NCBI GenBank assembly: GCA_016648135.1 | Contig: JADDOH010000170.1 | Coordinates: forward strand, 1 to 64,000 | DNA: 64,000 nt | Direction: 5' to 3' | Source: Agrypnia vestita | Lineage: Eukaryota > Arthropoda > Insecta > Trichoptera > Phryganeidae | Shown: piece by piece, positions 44,465 through 55,515 of the stretch | Layout of the letters: every line of letters starts with the position of its first letter | How positions within the stretch are numbered: position 1 is the stretch's first letter | Program-made: the position numbers and the translations under genes | Notes under the pieces: generated by a model | The model's database searches: none | What the model was told of the DNA's origin: nothing | The model's input: only the letters and a program-made list of their open reading frames with translations

Positions 44465-44612
44465 TACGTGGTTGCCTAGTAATCCAATGGTCGTGAGTTC
44501 CAGCCTCATTTAGGACCAGTGAGTTATATTTTATATAGTAAAGGTAGATATTTACCTTAATTTGAAAGAATATTTATGTGACACATATTCCGTGTACCTG
44601 TGCATCTAAGAA
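44465..44612 (+). mobile_element. SINE type 1, decayed copy
   Basis: CCAGTGAGTTATATTTTATA, then GAATATTTATGTGACACATA and TTCCGTGTAC keep the body order of the family; box B is altered to GTGAGTTCCAGCC. Confidence 0.5.
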
Positions 44613-44782
44613 GATTAAATACCACAGAAGCCTTGTAAAAAAACATCTTTGTTCAAGTACTGTCTTGGTATTTATTAGCTGATACATAAGGGAAGCACAT
44701 ATTCTAGTGTTACTACGTATTTACTAGGTTCTAGCAATATATTTGTTTTTAAAGATATTATATATATATCAATATATTTGTT

Positions 44783-44839
44783 TTTTCAGAGTCTGAATGA
44801 TATATTCTGACTCTGAATATATCATTCAGACTCTGAAAA
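44783..44839. repeat. Perfect 25-bp hairpin
   Basis: The arm from TTTTCAGAGTCTGAATGATA to ATTC (44783-44807) is inverted exactly at 44815-44839, with a 7-base loop TGACTCT. Confidence 0.9.
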
Positions 44840-44874
44840 TTCGTATAAAAGTTGTGATGAATGTAAATTATATA

Positions 44875-45133
44875 TGTGGGGTATAAAAGCAATGACAGCA
44901 ATATCCAAAAAAAAAAATTTAAAAATATTTTGAATGCAGTCATCGAGGATCGCAAATTTAAATTGTACTGAATTCTTGATTTTATGTATCTATCCCTTCC
45001 AAAATCAAGTTACCTATAGAGTTATAGACTATGTTTCCTATAAATATCGACTTCAGTACATTATAAATTAGTAATCTTCGATGACTGCATTAATTTTTTT
45101 TGGATATTCTGCCTTTGATTTTATACCCCATAT
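44875..45133. mobile_element. MITE family A, copy 3
   Basis: Left TGTGGGGTATAAAAGCAATG, right TTTGATTTTATACCCCATA; internal GCAGTCATCGAGGAT is inverted as CTTCGATGACTGC. Best-preserved termini of the family. Confidence 0.82.
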
Positions 45134-46695
45134 ATTATGATGAATACAAAATATATTTAAATATGCACTAAATACATATTTATTATCGAGACCTTCTCGA
45201 GTTGATTTCAATTTGAATCTGATTTATAAACCATTTAAAAAACATTTTTTTAAAAAGAACTCGTGTGGTGAGATTTTTACTTAAATCTTGTAAATATAGT
45301 AATGCGCAGATTTTTTATTTTATCAAGTAAACACTGCTATATCATTTATTTTTATTTTTACAAGTATGTCATGTTTGTAAGAAACTAGAGTTGGAAATGT
45401 GATTCGAACATTTACGTATCACTTTTAATGGCCAACAATTTTCTGACAACAGGGCATCCTATCTATTATGTTTAATCAAGAGTTGAGAACACCTGTTCGT
45501 TTATTTTATCGTTATATACGGTCCGATGATTTTTACGATTAAATCAATAACACGATTGGTGACATTTCATCAGTTACGCGCAGGTTGAGGTCAAGTTATT
45601 AAATTATGAATGGCAAATATATCGATCAAATAAATCCACTTATCAACACACTTTTGCTATTAATTTATATTCTCTGCGATGACTAAATATTTAACTTTCT
45701 TGAATTAATTACAATGATTTTTTTCGAATTTTTCGTGCGTAACTTTGTGAAAACCCATTTTAAAAAAAATATTTAAAAATGTTAACTTTGTTTACTTTCA
45801 CTACCTATTTGTTTATTTTAATTATGATTAAAACATTTTCGATGCTAACGCATCATTACATCAACTAAGTTTTCATTTTTTAAGATATTTTTTAATCATA
45901 ATCTGTATAATTATATTCAAAATATATCACATGTAGTCTCACCAACACGTATACTATCCTTATATAAAATAATCGAATCCTTAATTCTTAGATACGTAAG
46001 TATATATATATTTTTAAAGTACATAACATTGTTTGTTTTTCTATTTTCTATTCCATTCGTATTTTTCTATTTATTAAATATATATTTATTAATATAAATT
46101 ACATAAATAATAATTAAAAATAAAATTATTTTTAATATTTGACACTTATGTATGAACATTTAACAAGCTTAAAGCTTTAAAAGTGAGCAAGTAGATAGGT
46201 AGTTAATCATTCTCAAATCTAATATCCGAAGTGATCTGTTATGGTTATTTTGTTGCCGTAACCTTTGTATTTATCATAACTTTCTTAATGATAGGTATTC
46301 ATTAAATATTTGGACTATTTTACTCAGCATAATTTGCAGTTCTTTTTTTGATAAAAAGTTTAATTTTATTACGTTTGAAAATAAGTTTTGGGGAAATAAT
46401 TGGCGAGACACCCACTGAGTACCTAAGAACTAGCAACTATTTTCTGCTAATTTTACCTGCGCTGTTAATACTATCGTAGTAAATGTCAGTACTTACTCTG
46501 TCATAACATAGTATGCGTTTTTTCACCGCATTATTTAAATACTTAATTTTGGTTAAGTTTGTATATGTAGATTCGATATAGATAAAAGTGTATTATTTTT
46601 TTAAATACAAATTTGTATTTAGGTTCGTGCAGGTATTGAAATCACAAATATGATCTTTACCAACCTACTGGGGAAGAATATATTTTATTATTTTT
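45134..46695. other. No gene recognised
   Basis: AT-rich throughout, no element borders found apart from a possible Penelope-like scrap near 45779. Confidence 0.5.
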
Positions 46696-47070
46696 GGCCG
46701 GCGCCACACTGAGCGTATCTTCCGTCGCGTCTTTGACGTCGCGTCAAATCCGCAACCGAATTTAACTGTCACATACAATATTCCGCGGCAGATTCAGTCT
46801 GCAATAAACATACGTGCGTGCGCAGTGCGGACGATCCGTCGAATGTGGCGCTTTTCATTTAAAAACATGAGACGCGACGTCACCGATTTTACGTTGACGT
46901 CAGTTCCGTGGGCGGAAAACCGAACAGACACCGCAGCGAGCTTTCCGCCAGCGCATCGACCGATGATCCACTCAGTGTGTTCGACAAGCGAATTTTGTAT
47001 GGAAAGAAATGTGTCGGCGTTCCGCGAAGTCAAAGACGCGATGGAAGATACGCGTTGTGTGGCGCCGACC
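46696..47070. mobile_element. GC-rich palindromic MITE (375 bp)
   Basis: Left end GGCCGGCGCCACACTGAGCG and right end, reversed, GGTCGGCGCCACACAACGCG; the match continues through GTATCTTCC, TCGCGTCTTTGAC and TCGCG for about 50 bases. TTT next to both ends could be a 3-bp duplication as in PIF/Harbinger elements; that class is inference. Frames inside are by-products of high GC. Confidence 0.75.
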
Positions 47071-47112
47071 TTTATGTTAAGTTTTAAAACGTAAATTTGA
47101 CATTTTTTAATG

Positions 47113-47250
47113 AAAACTATAGTCTGTTCAAAGAATTCAAGGTTCCAAATTTAGACAGCATATATAAAACCAAGGCAATATTACAAATACTCAAAGGAAC
47201 TGCCAATCAACAAAACACAAATATAGTTCAAGATCAAAATAGATGTAGAG
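47113..47250 (+). pseudogene. Jockey-like LINE fragment
   Basis: Reads LFKEFKVPNLDSIYKTKAI and LQILKGTANQQ, matching LLFSKFQVPKLENVYKK of the element at 1-1331. Confidence 0.65.
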
Positions 47251-47870
47251 CAATTGAACACACTTGATTGGAATCCTAAATATACCTAGATGCAGTAAAA
47301 TAGCAATACAACACCACTAAAGATACCTAGGTATCAAATAGATATAACGAATTAAAATAATATCGTACTTTTTGAAAACGAGGTATCATCTGGTATTTAC
47401 ATCAAACCAAAATATTGAGCTTCATAGTTTTGAATATTAATTTAGTTCATCGCCCACAAGGTGAAATATTTATAAAAATTGTGCCTTTCAATTGAAGACT
47501 TTAGAGGATAAATTAATGTGCTTTGTCATAAATAAAGCGATTGTAATAAATTCAATTTAAAGTTATTCTTACTTTTCTTTATATAATACTTTTATTCACA
47601 TTAGACCTGACTCGTGTCTGCCACAAACACCCTTCATCGACATTTTTTTATTATTCAGTATCCTTCAATCTTTCAATTGATGGTAATAAAACGAATCGAT
47701 TTCTGCCGCGTTAAATATATATTTTTATTTATTTATGTTTATTTAATCTTACACAAAGGTGATATGTACAATTTTGGTTGGACTATTTCTGTCTCACTAG
47801 AAGAATGTCTGTGTAGAAGAAGAACTGTGAGACAGGCATATATTACAATTAGTTGTACAATTTATTATTA
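47251..47870. other. No gene recognised
   Basis: AT-rich. Confidence 0.45.
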
Positions 47871-47871
47871 A

Positions 47872-48160
47872 CTAGCTGTAACCCATCAAAAATGAAGGAA
47901 CCTTGGTTCGCGTCTTTGCTTAGCCCTAGTATATATTTATAAACTTTTTTTGGTGGTCCACGGAGAGGCAGCGATAGCAACATGCGTTAGGCGGCCAGTT
48001 CGGGTCTGCTGGCCCAGGGTTCAAAGCCCGTCTCCGGCAGTTTAATTTGTTTTTTTTAACCGTGAATTCGAAAGAAATTACGGAAGCTATACGAAGTTAC
48101 GGATGGAAAGACAGACAGGCAGACGAACAGAAAATGAATTATGTTTGATAAGCATCCTGT
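47872..48160 (-). mobile_element. Repeat D, copy 2
   Basis: CTAGCTGTAACCCATCAAAA, GGTTCGCGTCTTTGCTTAGC, CCCTAGTATATATTTATAAA and a GACAGACAGGCAGACG tract, as in copy 1 at 2418. The two are clearly homologous over their length. Confidence 0.7.
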
Positions 48161-48590
48161 ATCCAAAATAACAAGTAGGTACGGTGATTAGAAAATGTAT
48201 ATGCTTGGGTGAATGTACCAATATTATGTCAGCCCATACTTCTAATCCAGAATTTAATTGTATATTTTTGGTTTATTTAATCAGCGTACTTATTGGTTTA
48301 AATTTTGAAGCAAGCATTTTAAAAAGTTTTAGTCCAAAGTAGTAGAAACTCCTTTGCCCATATGTAGGACGAAGTGACATTGACCAAAATAGATAGGTAT
48401 ATATTTTGATATCGAAATGATATAACAGAATTGTAGGGATGTGCAGTGGGAACGTTGCATCATGACTTTTACTAACTTACCTCTGTCTATCTAGTAATAT
48501 TTCACAATTATTACCATTGTAATAATATTTTTATATGTAGGTTATATTCTGAGAACACAGTTCACTCTAGGTACTTATTGACAATATATT
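48161..48590. other. No gene recognised
   Basis: AT-rich. Confidence 0.45.
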
Positions 48591-48591
48591 T

Positions 48592-48778
48592 ATTTTATTT
48601 TTTTGAAAAGATGCATAGATTAAATATGTGTCACAATAATATTCTTACTATTCTCAAACTCGGTAAATCGCTAGTGCTATGAAAACAGTACTAAGTTGCT
48701 GATGTCCTAGGATTAGTCTCAAACCCTTGGCAATAGATCACCAAGCGAGGGCCTTATCAACTACACCAACTAGTTGGT
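48592..48778 (-). mobile_element. SINE type 1, diverged copy
   Basis: AATATGTGTCACAATAATAT, ACTATTCTCAAACTCGGTAA, GTGCTATGAAAACAGTACTA and GATCACCAAGCGAGG keep the family order with many substitutions; an older copy. Confidence 0.7.
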
Positions 48779-48907
48779 ATATATTCTAATATAATGTAAT
48801 GACTGTCCCTTTCTTTATATTGGAAAAACGAGACGTAATTTTGATATTAGGATTAAAGAACGATATAAGATGCTTAAATAATTTAATAATTCTGAATTTG
48901 ACAAATA

Positions 48908-49521
48908 TACAGGGTTATTTGGAAAACATTAATAACCTCGCAGGACTATATTCCTGCCTTGATCATGAGTCGAAAATGTTCAAGCTATTATGACCTAATA
49001 TCAATAGTTATGGAGATATGCGACATCAAAGTTTGCAGTTTTTTTCAATATTTCTGACTTATTTTTTGTAAAACGTTGGACTATCATTACAGTAAATTAC
49101 GAAAAATTCATTTGTTTCAATACAAGTTAAATAAAATGATAAAAACCCTGAAAAAATTACAATCGGAATGTTTTCCAATTGAAATTTGAAGGTTTTTATT
49201 TTTAATGTTTTCCAAATAACCAGATAATAATAAATTTCCAAATAATAATAAATAATAATAATAATAAAATTACGGACTATCCTTACAGTAAAATTACGAA
49301 AAATTAATTTGTTTCCATACAAGTTAAATAAAATGATAAAATCATCATCATCATCATTCTTGGCACTACTACCCTTGGTGGGTCTTGGCCTCCTCAATAA
49401 TTTTCCTCCACTCATCTCGGTCTAGTGCTGTGATAAAAACCCTGAAAAAATTCCAATCGGAATGTTTTCCAATTGAAATTTGAAGGTTTTTATTTTTAAT
49501 GTTTTCCAAATAACCCTGTAT
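48908..49521. mobile_element. MITE family C copy with nested LINE end
   Basis: Left TACAGGGTTATTTGGAAAAC, right GTTTTCCAAATAACCCTGTA, TA adjacent to both ends. The interior has a duplicated segment and an AAT-repeat (about 49225-49268), and carries the insertion at 49342-49430. Confidence 0.78.
49342..49430 (-). pseudogene. RTE-type LINE 3' end inserted in MITE C, with target duplication
   Basis: Flanked by TGATAAAA at 49334-49341 and 49431-49438. Minus strand reads LDRDEWRKIIEEAKTHQG-stop, then a GAT-repeat tail, the usual RTE C-terminus and microsatellite end. A clean 89-bp, severely 5'-truncated insertion. Confidence 0.82.
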
Positions 49522-49563
49522 AATGATCAATAATCTGATATACACTCTTTCTATAATTTTTAG

Positions 49564-49868
49564 TTAAGCCGCTTAAGCCAGAAGTTTCCAACCAGGAACC
49601 GGTGGTTTGCAAGCTTTTCGTTGACCAATCGAGCGCTAATCATTTGGTGTCTTTTACCGCCGTGCCGAAAGAAGACAATATTTTCTCCACCCCGCTATTT
49701 GACATCCAGAGAAGTATGTCTACCGGACTCAATCAACTGCCGGACCCGTCGACGTTCTTCGACAACATCGGACCGAATCCGACAATGGCTGTGACGGGAG
49801 GAGGCCAAGGTGCGCAGGACAGTTTTGGACCCTCTGTTGACATAACCTTGGAAAAAATTTCGCTTCCT
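49564..49868 (+). CDS. Internal coding exon of an unidentified host gene
   Basis: Bounded by a pyrimidine-rich tract and AG (49562-49563) and by the donor GTGAGT (49869-49874). The 305-base exon is open in one frame: two bases finish a split codon, then 101 codons, ending on a codon boundary. Base composition is balanced and codon-like, unlike the AT-rich flanks. The peptide runs KPLKPEVSNQEPVVCKLFVD, has a middle part TPLFDIQRSMSTGLNQLPDP, a Gly-rich GGGQGAQDSFGP and ends DITLEKISLP. It is hydrophilic, without a signal peptide, membrane span or catalytic motif, so it looks like a linker or low-complexity region of a larger protein, perhaps nuclear. I do not recognise the family. Other exons must lie outside the window or be too short to see. 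The host gene is presumably on the plus strand with long introns. Confidence 0.8.
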
Positions 49869-50084
49869 GTGAGTATATAATTGAACTCATATATTTTAGT
49901 TGTATTCAAATCAACAAGAATTGTTCCAAAAATATTACATGTGCTAGTAAAATATAATTATGTTTTTTTTCATCTAAAGTAGGTAAGTACTATTGAATCA
50001 CTTTTGTCGAAAATATCAAATGTTTCAAAATAGATGAAATGTGACGTTAATACAGGTTAATTGGGTTAAACTGTGTACCTAGTG

Positions 50085-50499
50085 ACATAAAAATTCCAAA
50101 AGTGATTATATTTTTACGATATATAAATTTTCCAATGTCCACGAAATGTCAAAATAATAAATAATTAAAAATCTTTGAAAATAATTTTAAAAATCGATGA
50201 TTCCATCTGTACTGTTTTCTCCCTATCTAATGGCTAAACAAACGCCATCACAAATTCATCAAAAGGTTTTCAAAATTATCATTTTAAAACCCAATAAAAG
50301 TCCCTAAAGTGACTATATTTTTACAACACATACATTTTTCGAAGGTCCACGACTTGTCAAAATAATAAATAATTAAATATCTTTGAAAATAATGTTAAAA
50401 ATCGATGATTCCGTCTGTACTGTTTTCTCCCTCTCCAATGGCTGAACACCACCACAAATTCATCAAAAGGTTTTCAAAATTATCAAATTAAAACCTCCC
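50085..50499. repeat. Two-copy tandem duplication, period 207 bp
   Basis: AAAGTGATTATATTTTTAC at 50099 recurs as AAAGTGACTATATTTTTAC at 50306. Both copies share TGTCAAAATAATAAATAATT, AAAAATCGATGATTCC, TCTGTACTGTTTTCTCCCT and CATCAAAAGGTTTTCAAAAT. Lies in the intron 3' of the exon. Confidence 0.85.
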
Positions 50500-50690
50500 T
50501 AAGCACCGGGGGGTACCTGCGATAGTTGCACCTCCGTAGCAATAATGATGCCGTATGAAAAGGACCCCGTTATTACGACCGGGGGGGCGCGAGACAAAAA
50601 GGAGGCGTTCTAAGCAGGGGGTAAGGTGTGGCTGGGCATTAGGCTCCACCCCTTCGGCGAAGCGTGCACTTTTACGGCACCTAGAAACAT
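50500..50690. other. GC-rich low-repeat island
   Basis: Contains GCACCGGGGGGTACCTGCGA and GACCGGGGGGGCGCGAG. No frame. About 630 bases downstream of the exon; candidate intronic regulatory DNA. Confidence 0.35.
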
Positions 50691-51066
50691 AATGAAACGA
50701 TTGTATGTAAATTCAATCATATAACGTTGTGTTCACAACAAATTGTTAACATCAATTGTAGTAGCAAGGGTGCTGTGCCAAATTCGTGAATTATATTGTA
50801 ACTAAGTTGTATTCTTCGTCATACTGTTTGATTATGGCTTAGGTAATGTGATTAACAATCAATGTTTTAATACCCTAAACAAATAGAACTGTGGCTCATT
50901 GTAGTGGCCATGTTCATGACATTTTCATGAGTATTTAAGAGATTTACAATCTCTGAGATTCGATCCCATGATATACTTTTGGAGAGTTTTTGTAACCATC
51001 AAGTAACTATACACCAGTGAAAATCACGGTGCAGAAGCTGTGACTCGGAAAGTCTCTAGGAAACTC
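50691..51066. other. No gene recognised
   Basis: Mixed composition, no repeat or frame recognised. Confidence 0.45.
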
Positions 51067-51790
51067 TTTTTTTTAATTCATGTATACATCAAAATGATAA
51101 AATATGATTGGAAAATACAATAATACATTTAGAAAATAATAAGAACATTAAAACAAACAATATTAAAAAATTAAATACCAAGTCCCCAGAGAGCAATTGT
51201 ATGCTGGTATAAAGGAACATTAAGAAGAAAAATAAAATAAAATTATGTATACATATTAACTATCGACACATCAATTTGTTTATAGAATAGTTTCACATTA
51301 TTTAGTCCATTTATGTTATTGGAAATTCCATTATAAAAGTCGATTGTAGGGTGTATATAGGAATCCATGTCTTTCTCTATTAGTCTGCAGTGCATCACTT
51401 CTTTTAAAGTCTCTATTCTTGTGTGTTGTCCATGTAGGTCACTATTCTGGTAAAGGATGATATCCATTTTTAGTAATTTATTTTTTATTTTACAAATCAT
51501 CTTTATCTTTTCCACATAGGTACATATATCAAATCTTCAAGGTTAAGGATGCCGGTGATTTTGTACAAGTTAGTGTTTCTGATTTAGGTTGAGGATTATT
51601 TTAAGGACTCTGTTTAAAGTTCTTTGTATCATTCCTTGCGCCTGTGAACTACACTATAAAAAAAAATCCATATATAATGTGGGGGAGGACAAAAGCATTG
51701 TATGTAATTAATTCTTTTAGTTCTTGTATCGAATAGTTCAGTTCTCTTCATCACTCCAACTAAAGGCCCAAGTTTTTTTAAAAGGGCTCG
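51067..51790 (-). pseudogene. Jockey/CR1-like LINE ORF2 C-terminus and 3' end
   Basis: Minus strand reads INYIQCF in one frame and YNAFVLPHIIYG in another near 51700, then ITGILNLEDLIYVPMW, and a 90-codon open stretch ending at 51243 with DSYIHPTIDFYNGISNNING and LNNVKLFYKQI. This is the thumb-to-end region of a non-LTR reverse transcriptase. T run at 51067-51076 is the reversed poly(A). Confidence 0.75.
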
Positions 51791-52639
51791 AATATGATTC
51801 GATTATTAATTAGATAATTATTATCTAATGAAAAAGATGATTTAAAATTCTAGCCATAGCCCCAGATTACGGCTAAAGTTTTTATTTTCGATTGTTTCTG
51901 TATACAACTTCTAATAGGTCACCGCTGAGAGCTCTGGTATTACCATCTCATTATGTTATCATCTATCTTCTTCTTTTAAATGGAGCCAATGGTAATGCAC
52001 ATGAGGGAAACTTATATATTAAGAATTCTTTTTGCATGAGTTGACCACTACCTATCAATGTCGCTTCTATTTTATTTATTTGCACGCATCAAATTAGTTT
52101 CTTGAATCTGTAAGAAAGTTTTGAACTGAAAGTTTTGTGTGTTTTCAAACGTTCTAATATCAATCGTTTATAGAGTATATAGAGTAGCATTGCTTAAATC
52201 AATTATTACTTTTTTCCATTAGAGTTACCTAATTATAATTAATAGTACCTATAAATTCGATCTATTTCTTTTTATATGAATAAATATGTGGTAATAAGTA
52301 AAGAAAGTTCGTTATAGAACTTTAAAAAATTTGATATGTGTGGTGTAGATGTTGTTACGATGGAATTGATGAAAGTCGCATTGTGTAGAGTAATCACTTA
52401 AGTCAGCTGATACAGATTGTAAGCCCTGGTCCATCGACTATTAACACTTTTGCTTTTTTTCAAAATTTCTAATTTAGTTAAACTATAATTCTCTATAATT
52501 TATATTTTTACAAATGGTTATTGTAAATTTGTTTTCATGTTAGTACCTACCTACTTAATTATTCTTAATTTCCTATGTATTATTTTTTAAATATTTTTAC
52601 TGTCTTTACTTCGATTTTTGATTTTTAATTTGTTAGTAT
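51791..52639. other. No gene recognised
   Basis: AT-rich. A fragment of fold-back family E lies at about 52335-52440 (GTAATCACTTAAGTCAGCTG, GTAAGCCCTGGTCCA). Confidence 0.5.
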
Positions 52640-52785
52640 ACATTGTATCCTGACGAACAGATCATTGGCCCTGAAATATTTTGATGTTTTTCAATATATA
52701 AGTGGTGAAAACAAAGTACATTTTTATTAATTACATTAACAATATCACTACAAAATTATTTTGCTCTTTTTGAAAAAATATATAA
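52640..52785 (+). repeat. Penelope-like terminal repeat with hammerhead-like core
   Basis: GTATCCTGACGAACAG, TTGGCCCTGAAATATT, TTTTCAATATATAAGTGGTG and AAAACAAAG, then TATCACTACAAAATTATTTT and GCTCTTTTTGAA. CTGACGA (52650-52656) and GAAA (52673-52676) match the two conserved core strands of hammerhead ribozymes; the helix between them is weak. Confidence 0.55.
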
Positions 52786-53019
52786 TTCTCTTTACTCTGT
52801 ATCGAGGTGCGTTTTTTAAAAACATTTGCACATTTGTTGAAAAATTGTCTTTAGTAAATTAAAACTTATATCATACAATATATAAAAATAATCTTTAAAG
52901 ATGAGAATTGTTTTGATTTATATACCTACAACTAGGACATAAAAAACTAACTAAAGAACATATACTCGAAATTGTAACATATAAAAGTACCTACGACATT
53001 TTTGAGAGATTAAATATAT

Positions 53020-53170
53020 AGGTTATTGAGAAGACAATTATTGGATTTTGTCCACAGAAGGATAATTATGAATTAAGATAAATTATAGATATCTCACAGA
53101 GACGAAGCTATTTATATTTATATATGGGAAACGTGTATGGAAGTATTAACAGGGTGGCCCAGAGGATATA
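53020..53170 (+). repeat. Fragment of fold-back family E
   Basis: ATTGGATTTTGTCCACAGA, TATAGATATCTCACAGAGAC, ATGGGAAACGTGTATGG and AGGGTGGCC match 10970-11100 in order. Confidence 0.6.
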
Positions 53171-53329
53171 GGTTATATTATGGCTAGTTTAAAAAATATC
53201 TTTAATTTTCGGGAACTGAAATATTCATAATTTATTGATAGTAGTAGATGAAATTTTATCTTATGTAATTTTTATTTTTTCATTGTATGTCTTTAATTTT
53301 GTTATAAAAAGGTTATTCTGGAGGGAGAG

Positions 53330-53520
53330 GAACAGTGAGTTAACTTTTGCAGGCCTCTACTTGCCTGGTCGCCCTTTACACGACGCGGCACGGGGATGGC
53401 CTTTAGAGAAAAAAATGTCAACCTGGCGACGTACGAGTAGGACCGATATGGGAGCTTTCGCTCATAAAACGGTCCCGGGAATACGGTGGGTGTCCATTCA
53501 CCATTCACTGATAAATAGTA
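53330..53520. other. GC-rich low-repeat island
   Basis: GC-rich block without recognised repeat. A 97-codon plus frame and a 68-codon minus frame overlap it; neither shows a motif. Candidate conserved element. Confidence 0.35.
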
Positions 53521-53629
53521 GATTGTGAATATTATATTGTACTTTTCTTACATACTGGGTTTACGAATTGCGTACTGAAACTAGTGTAAATTTTGCAATA
53601 CAATCTATAATGTAAACTAAGCATCACGC

Positions 53630-53990
53630 CGTTTCTTCGCAGGGGTACGCAAAAAGGATAGACTTTTCCACACTTTTCTATCCTGAAGCACCACTTTTGC
53701 ATCGGCCACATTCGTATACCTTCTAATGCACACTCTTCGGATGTTAAAGTTTTTGACAGGGCTATCCTCCAATATTTGGTTTTAATATTTGGTTGGCACT
53801 TATCGTGCCAGGTACTTCGCGAACCCCTCTGTTTCTGTTCTCCTCACTCGCACGTTTCGTTTCATGACCAAACCATCTCGTTGAAGTTTTCTTTAATCTA
53901 TCTGCTACGCTACATCTAGCATTAAATTTACATCCAATCCGTTCATTCCTCACTCTATCGACCAAAGATTTTCCAGACATTAGCCTAAAG
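53630..53990 (-). pseudogene. RTE-type LINE ORF2 C-terminus
   Basis: Minus frame: DRVRNERIGCKF, then VADRLKKTSTRWFGHETKR, then, after a shift, ADAKVVLQDRKVWKSLSFLR and the RTE ending KKRRDA. Matches insect RTE forms (SxxDRVRNxxI, RWFGHVxRM, DRxxWR). Confidence 0.75.
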
Positions 53991-53999
53991 TGTAAGGTG

Positions 54000-54225
54000 C
54001 TTTTTGTAAAGTACCAGTGAACTGCGTTTTGTCATCCGTTATGAATTTGTATGGCGGCCGCAATAACACAAGCAGAAAATTAGGAAAGGCTCCCATAAAC
54101 ATACGAACTACACAACATTGCTTCAAAAAATTTAGTTCTGGGATGCCTCGCTTTAAAAGCTCCGAGACTGCTACAAAGCAATCACTAAATCCACGAAAAA
54201 TTCTAATATCAGACTGGTGAAGTGT
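54000..54225 (+). pseudogene. Possible mariner transposase N-terminal fragment
   Basis: Reads INIRTTQHCFKKFSSGMPRF, resembling the SIRTCQRWFxKFRSGxF segment of mariner helix-turn-helix domains. No TIR or catalytic part. Could be chance similarity. Confidence 0.35.
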
Positions 54226-55085
54226 ATGCGGTGTTATTGATTATTCCTTTTTATATATTAAAATACAAGATAATAAATATAAATTATAAATTAATAAATA
54301 TACCTATGTAGATGAAATATAATGGCGGGTAGGTATTGCCTATATATATGTTACAGCAATAGCATATTTCTAATGACGTATTTTCGCTGACGTATTACCA
54401 CTACAGGCAATAAAAATGTATCAATCAATGAATTTATAGTTTCACTGCTCAATGCCGCTTTCTGTATTTTTTGACAAAACATTTTTTTATGCTGGCAAGT
54501 ACCTACATTGACGTTGAATTTGAGAAAATTTAAAAAATACATTTTTTAAACCAAAATATTGCTTCATTTTGACATTAGAATTTTCTTTTATATTACTTTT
54601 CACAATATTGAATTTGATTTAATTATTTAATTAGATTTTTTAGATGTTTTATTTGCCCTTGAAGAGCGATTTGTGACTGTTAAAAGTTTTAGTTAAAAAA
54701 TAAACATGAAATGAACGTATCGAATTTTTACGAAAACAGCAAAAAAATAAATTATCCATTTTTATTGATTTTTTGAATTTTGCCGTTGAATGCACAAAAA
54801 CTTTAAAAGTAGTATTTAATCAAAATTTAAATATAACTTGCATTTATAAAGGACGCTATCTTACCCAATTCCGATTTCGGATATTCCGATATTCTATTGC
54901 ATTTTTCTACTTAATCCTTAATAACCTACAAACGTCTCGGACCTTCTTGCAACGCTGTGTCTAAACTTCAAATTAAAATTATAATAAATAATATCCCACT
55001 GTGTAGGAGTTATGAAACTCTCACGTATTTACAATGTTACAATAACAAAACAATTCCAAAGAAAGGCTAATAGACAACAACAGAC
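54226..55085. other. No gene recognised
   Basis: AT-rich; short frames lack motifs. Confidence 0.45.
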
Positions 55086-55280
55086 AGGTACTGCTAAGAT
55101 CCGAAAAAAATTAGTATTCCTGAAAAAAAAGACTGAATTTAGAAAACCTGTTAAGTAGTCTACAACTTTATGGACATCTTGCGAAGAAGGAAGGTAACTT
55201 GAAGAATCTAATTGAATTGGGCCATGTCGAAGGATAAATAGTAAAATCTTCCACCAGTTGAACCGATAAACTAAAAAAAA
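55086..55280 (+). pseudogene. Weak LINE fragment
   Basis: LQLYGHLAKKEGNLKN recalls the LRFYGHLxRM block of RTE-type elements. Short and uncertain. Confidence 0.3.
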
Positions 55281-55359
55281 TCAATAGACATTTCCCTGGT
55301 TTAAGCTCTCAGATCTACGAGATACAGATTAAAGATGGTATTTTAACCGATGACACACT

Positions 55360-55515
55360 AACTATCTTTTGAGATTTGTATCTGATTGCGTCGATGATTG
55401 GCAACCGATGTTTTGCCATTCGACGGGCAACCAGATACAAATTCAAATAGCGATACAAATTCCAAATAACTGTATCGAAAATAACCGGATACAATAACGG
55501 TTTAACCATCACTAG
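55360..55515 (-). repeat. hAT-like terminal fragment, second copy
   Basis: Shares CAAATTCCAAATAACTGTA and GGTTTAACCATCACTA with 29810-29960. Also a short direct repeat, GATTTGTATCTGATTG and CAACCAGATACAAATTC, inverted around GGCAACCGATG. Confidence 0.5.

Noticed and set aside
46794..47094. Overlapping 79- and 89-codon frames
   Set aside because: They lie inside the GC-rich palindromic MITE and are mirror products of it.
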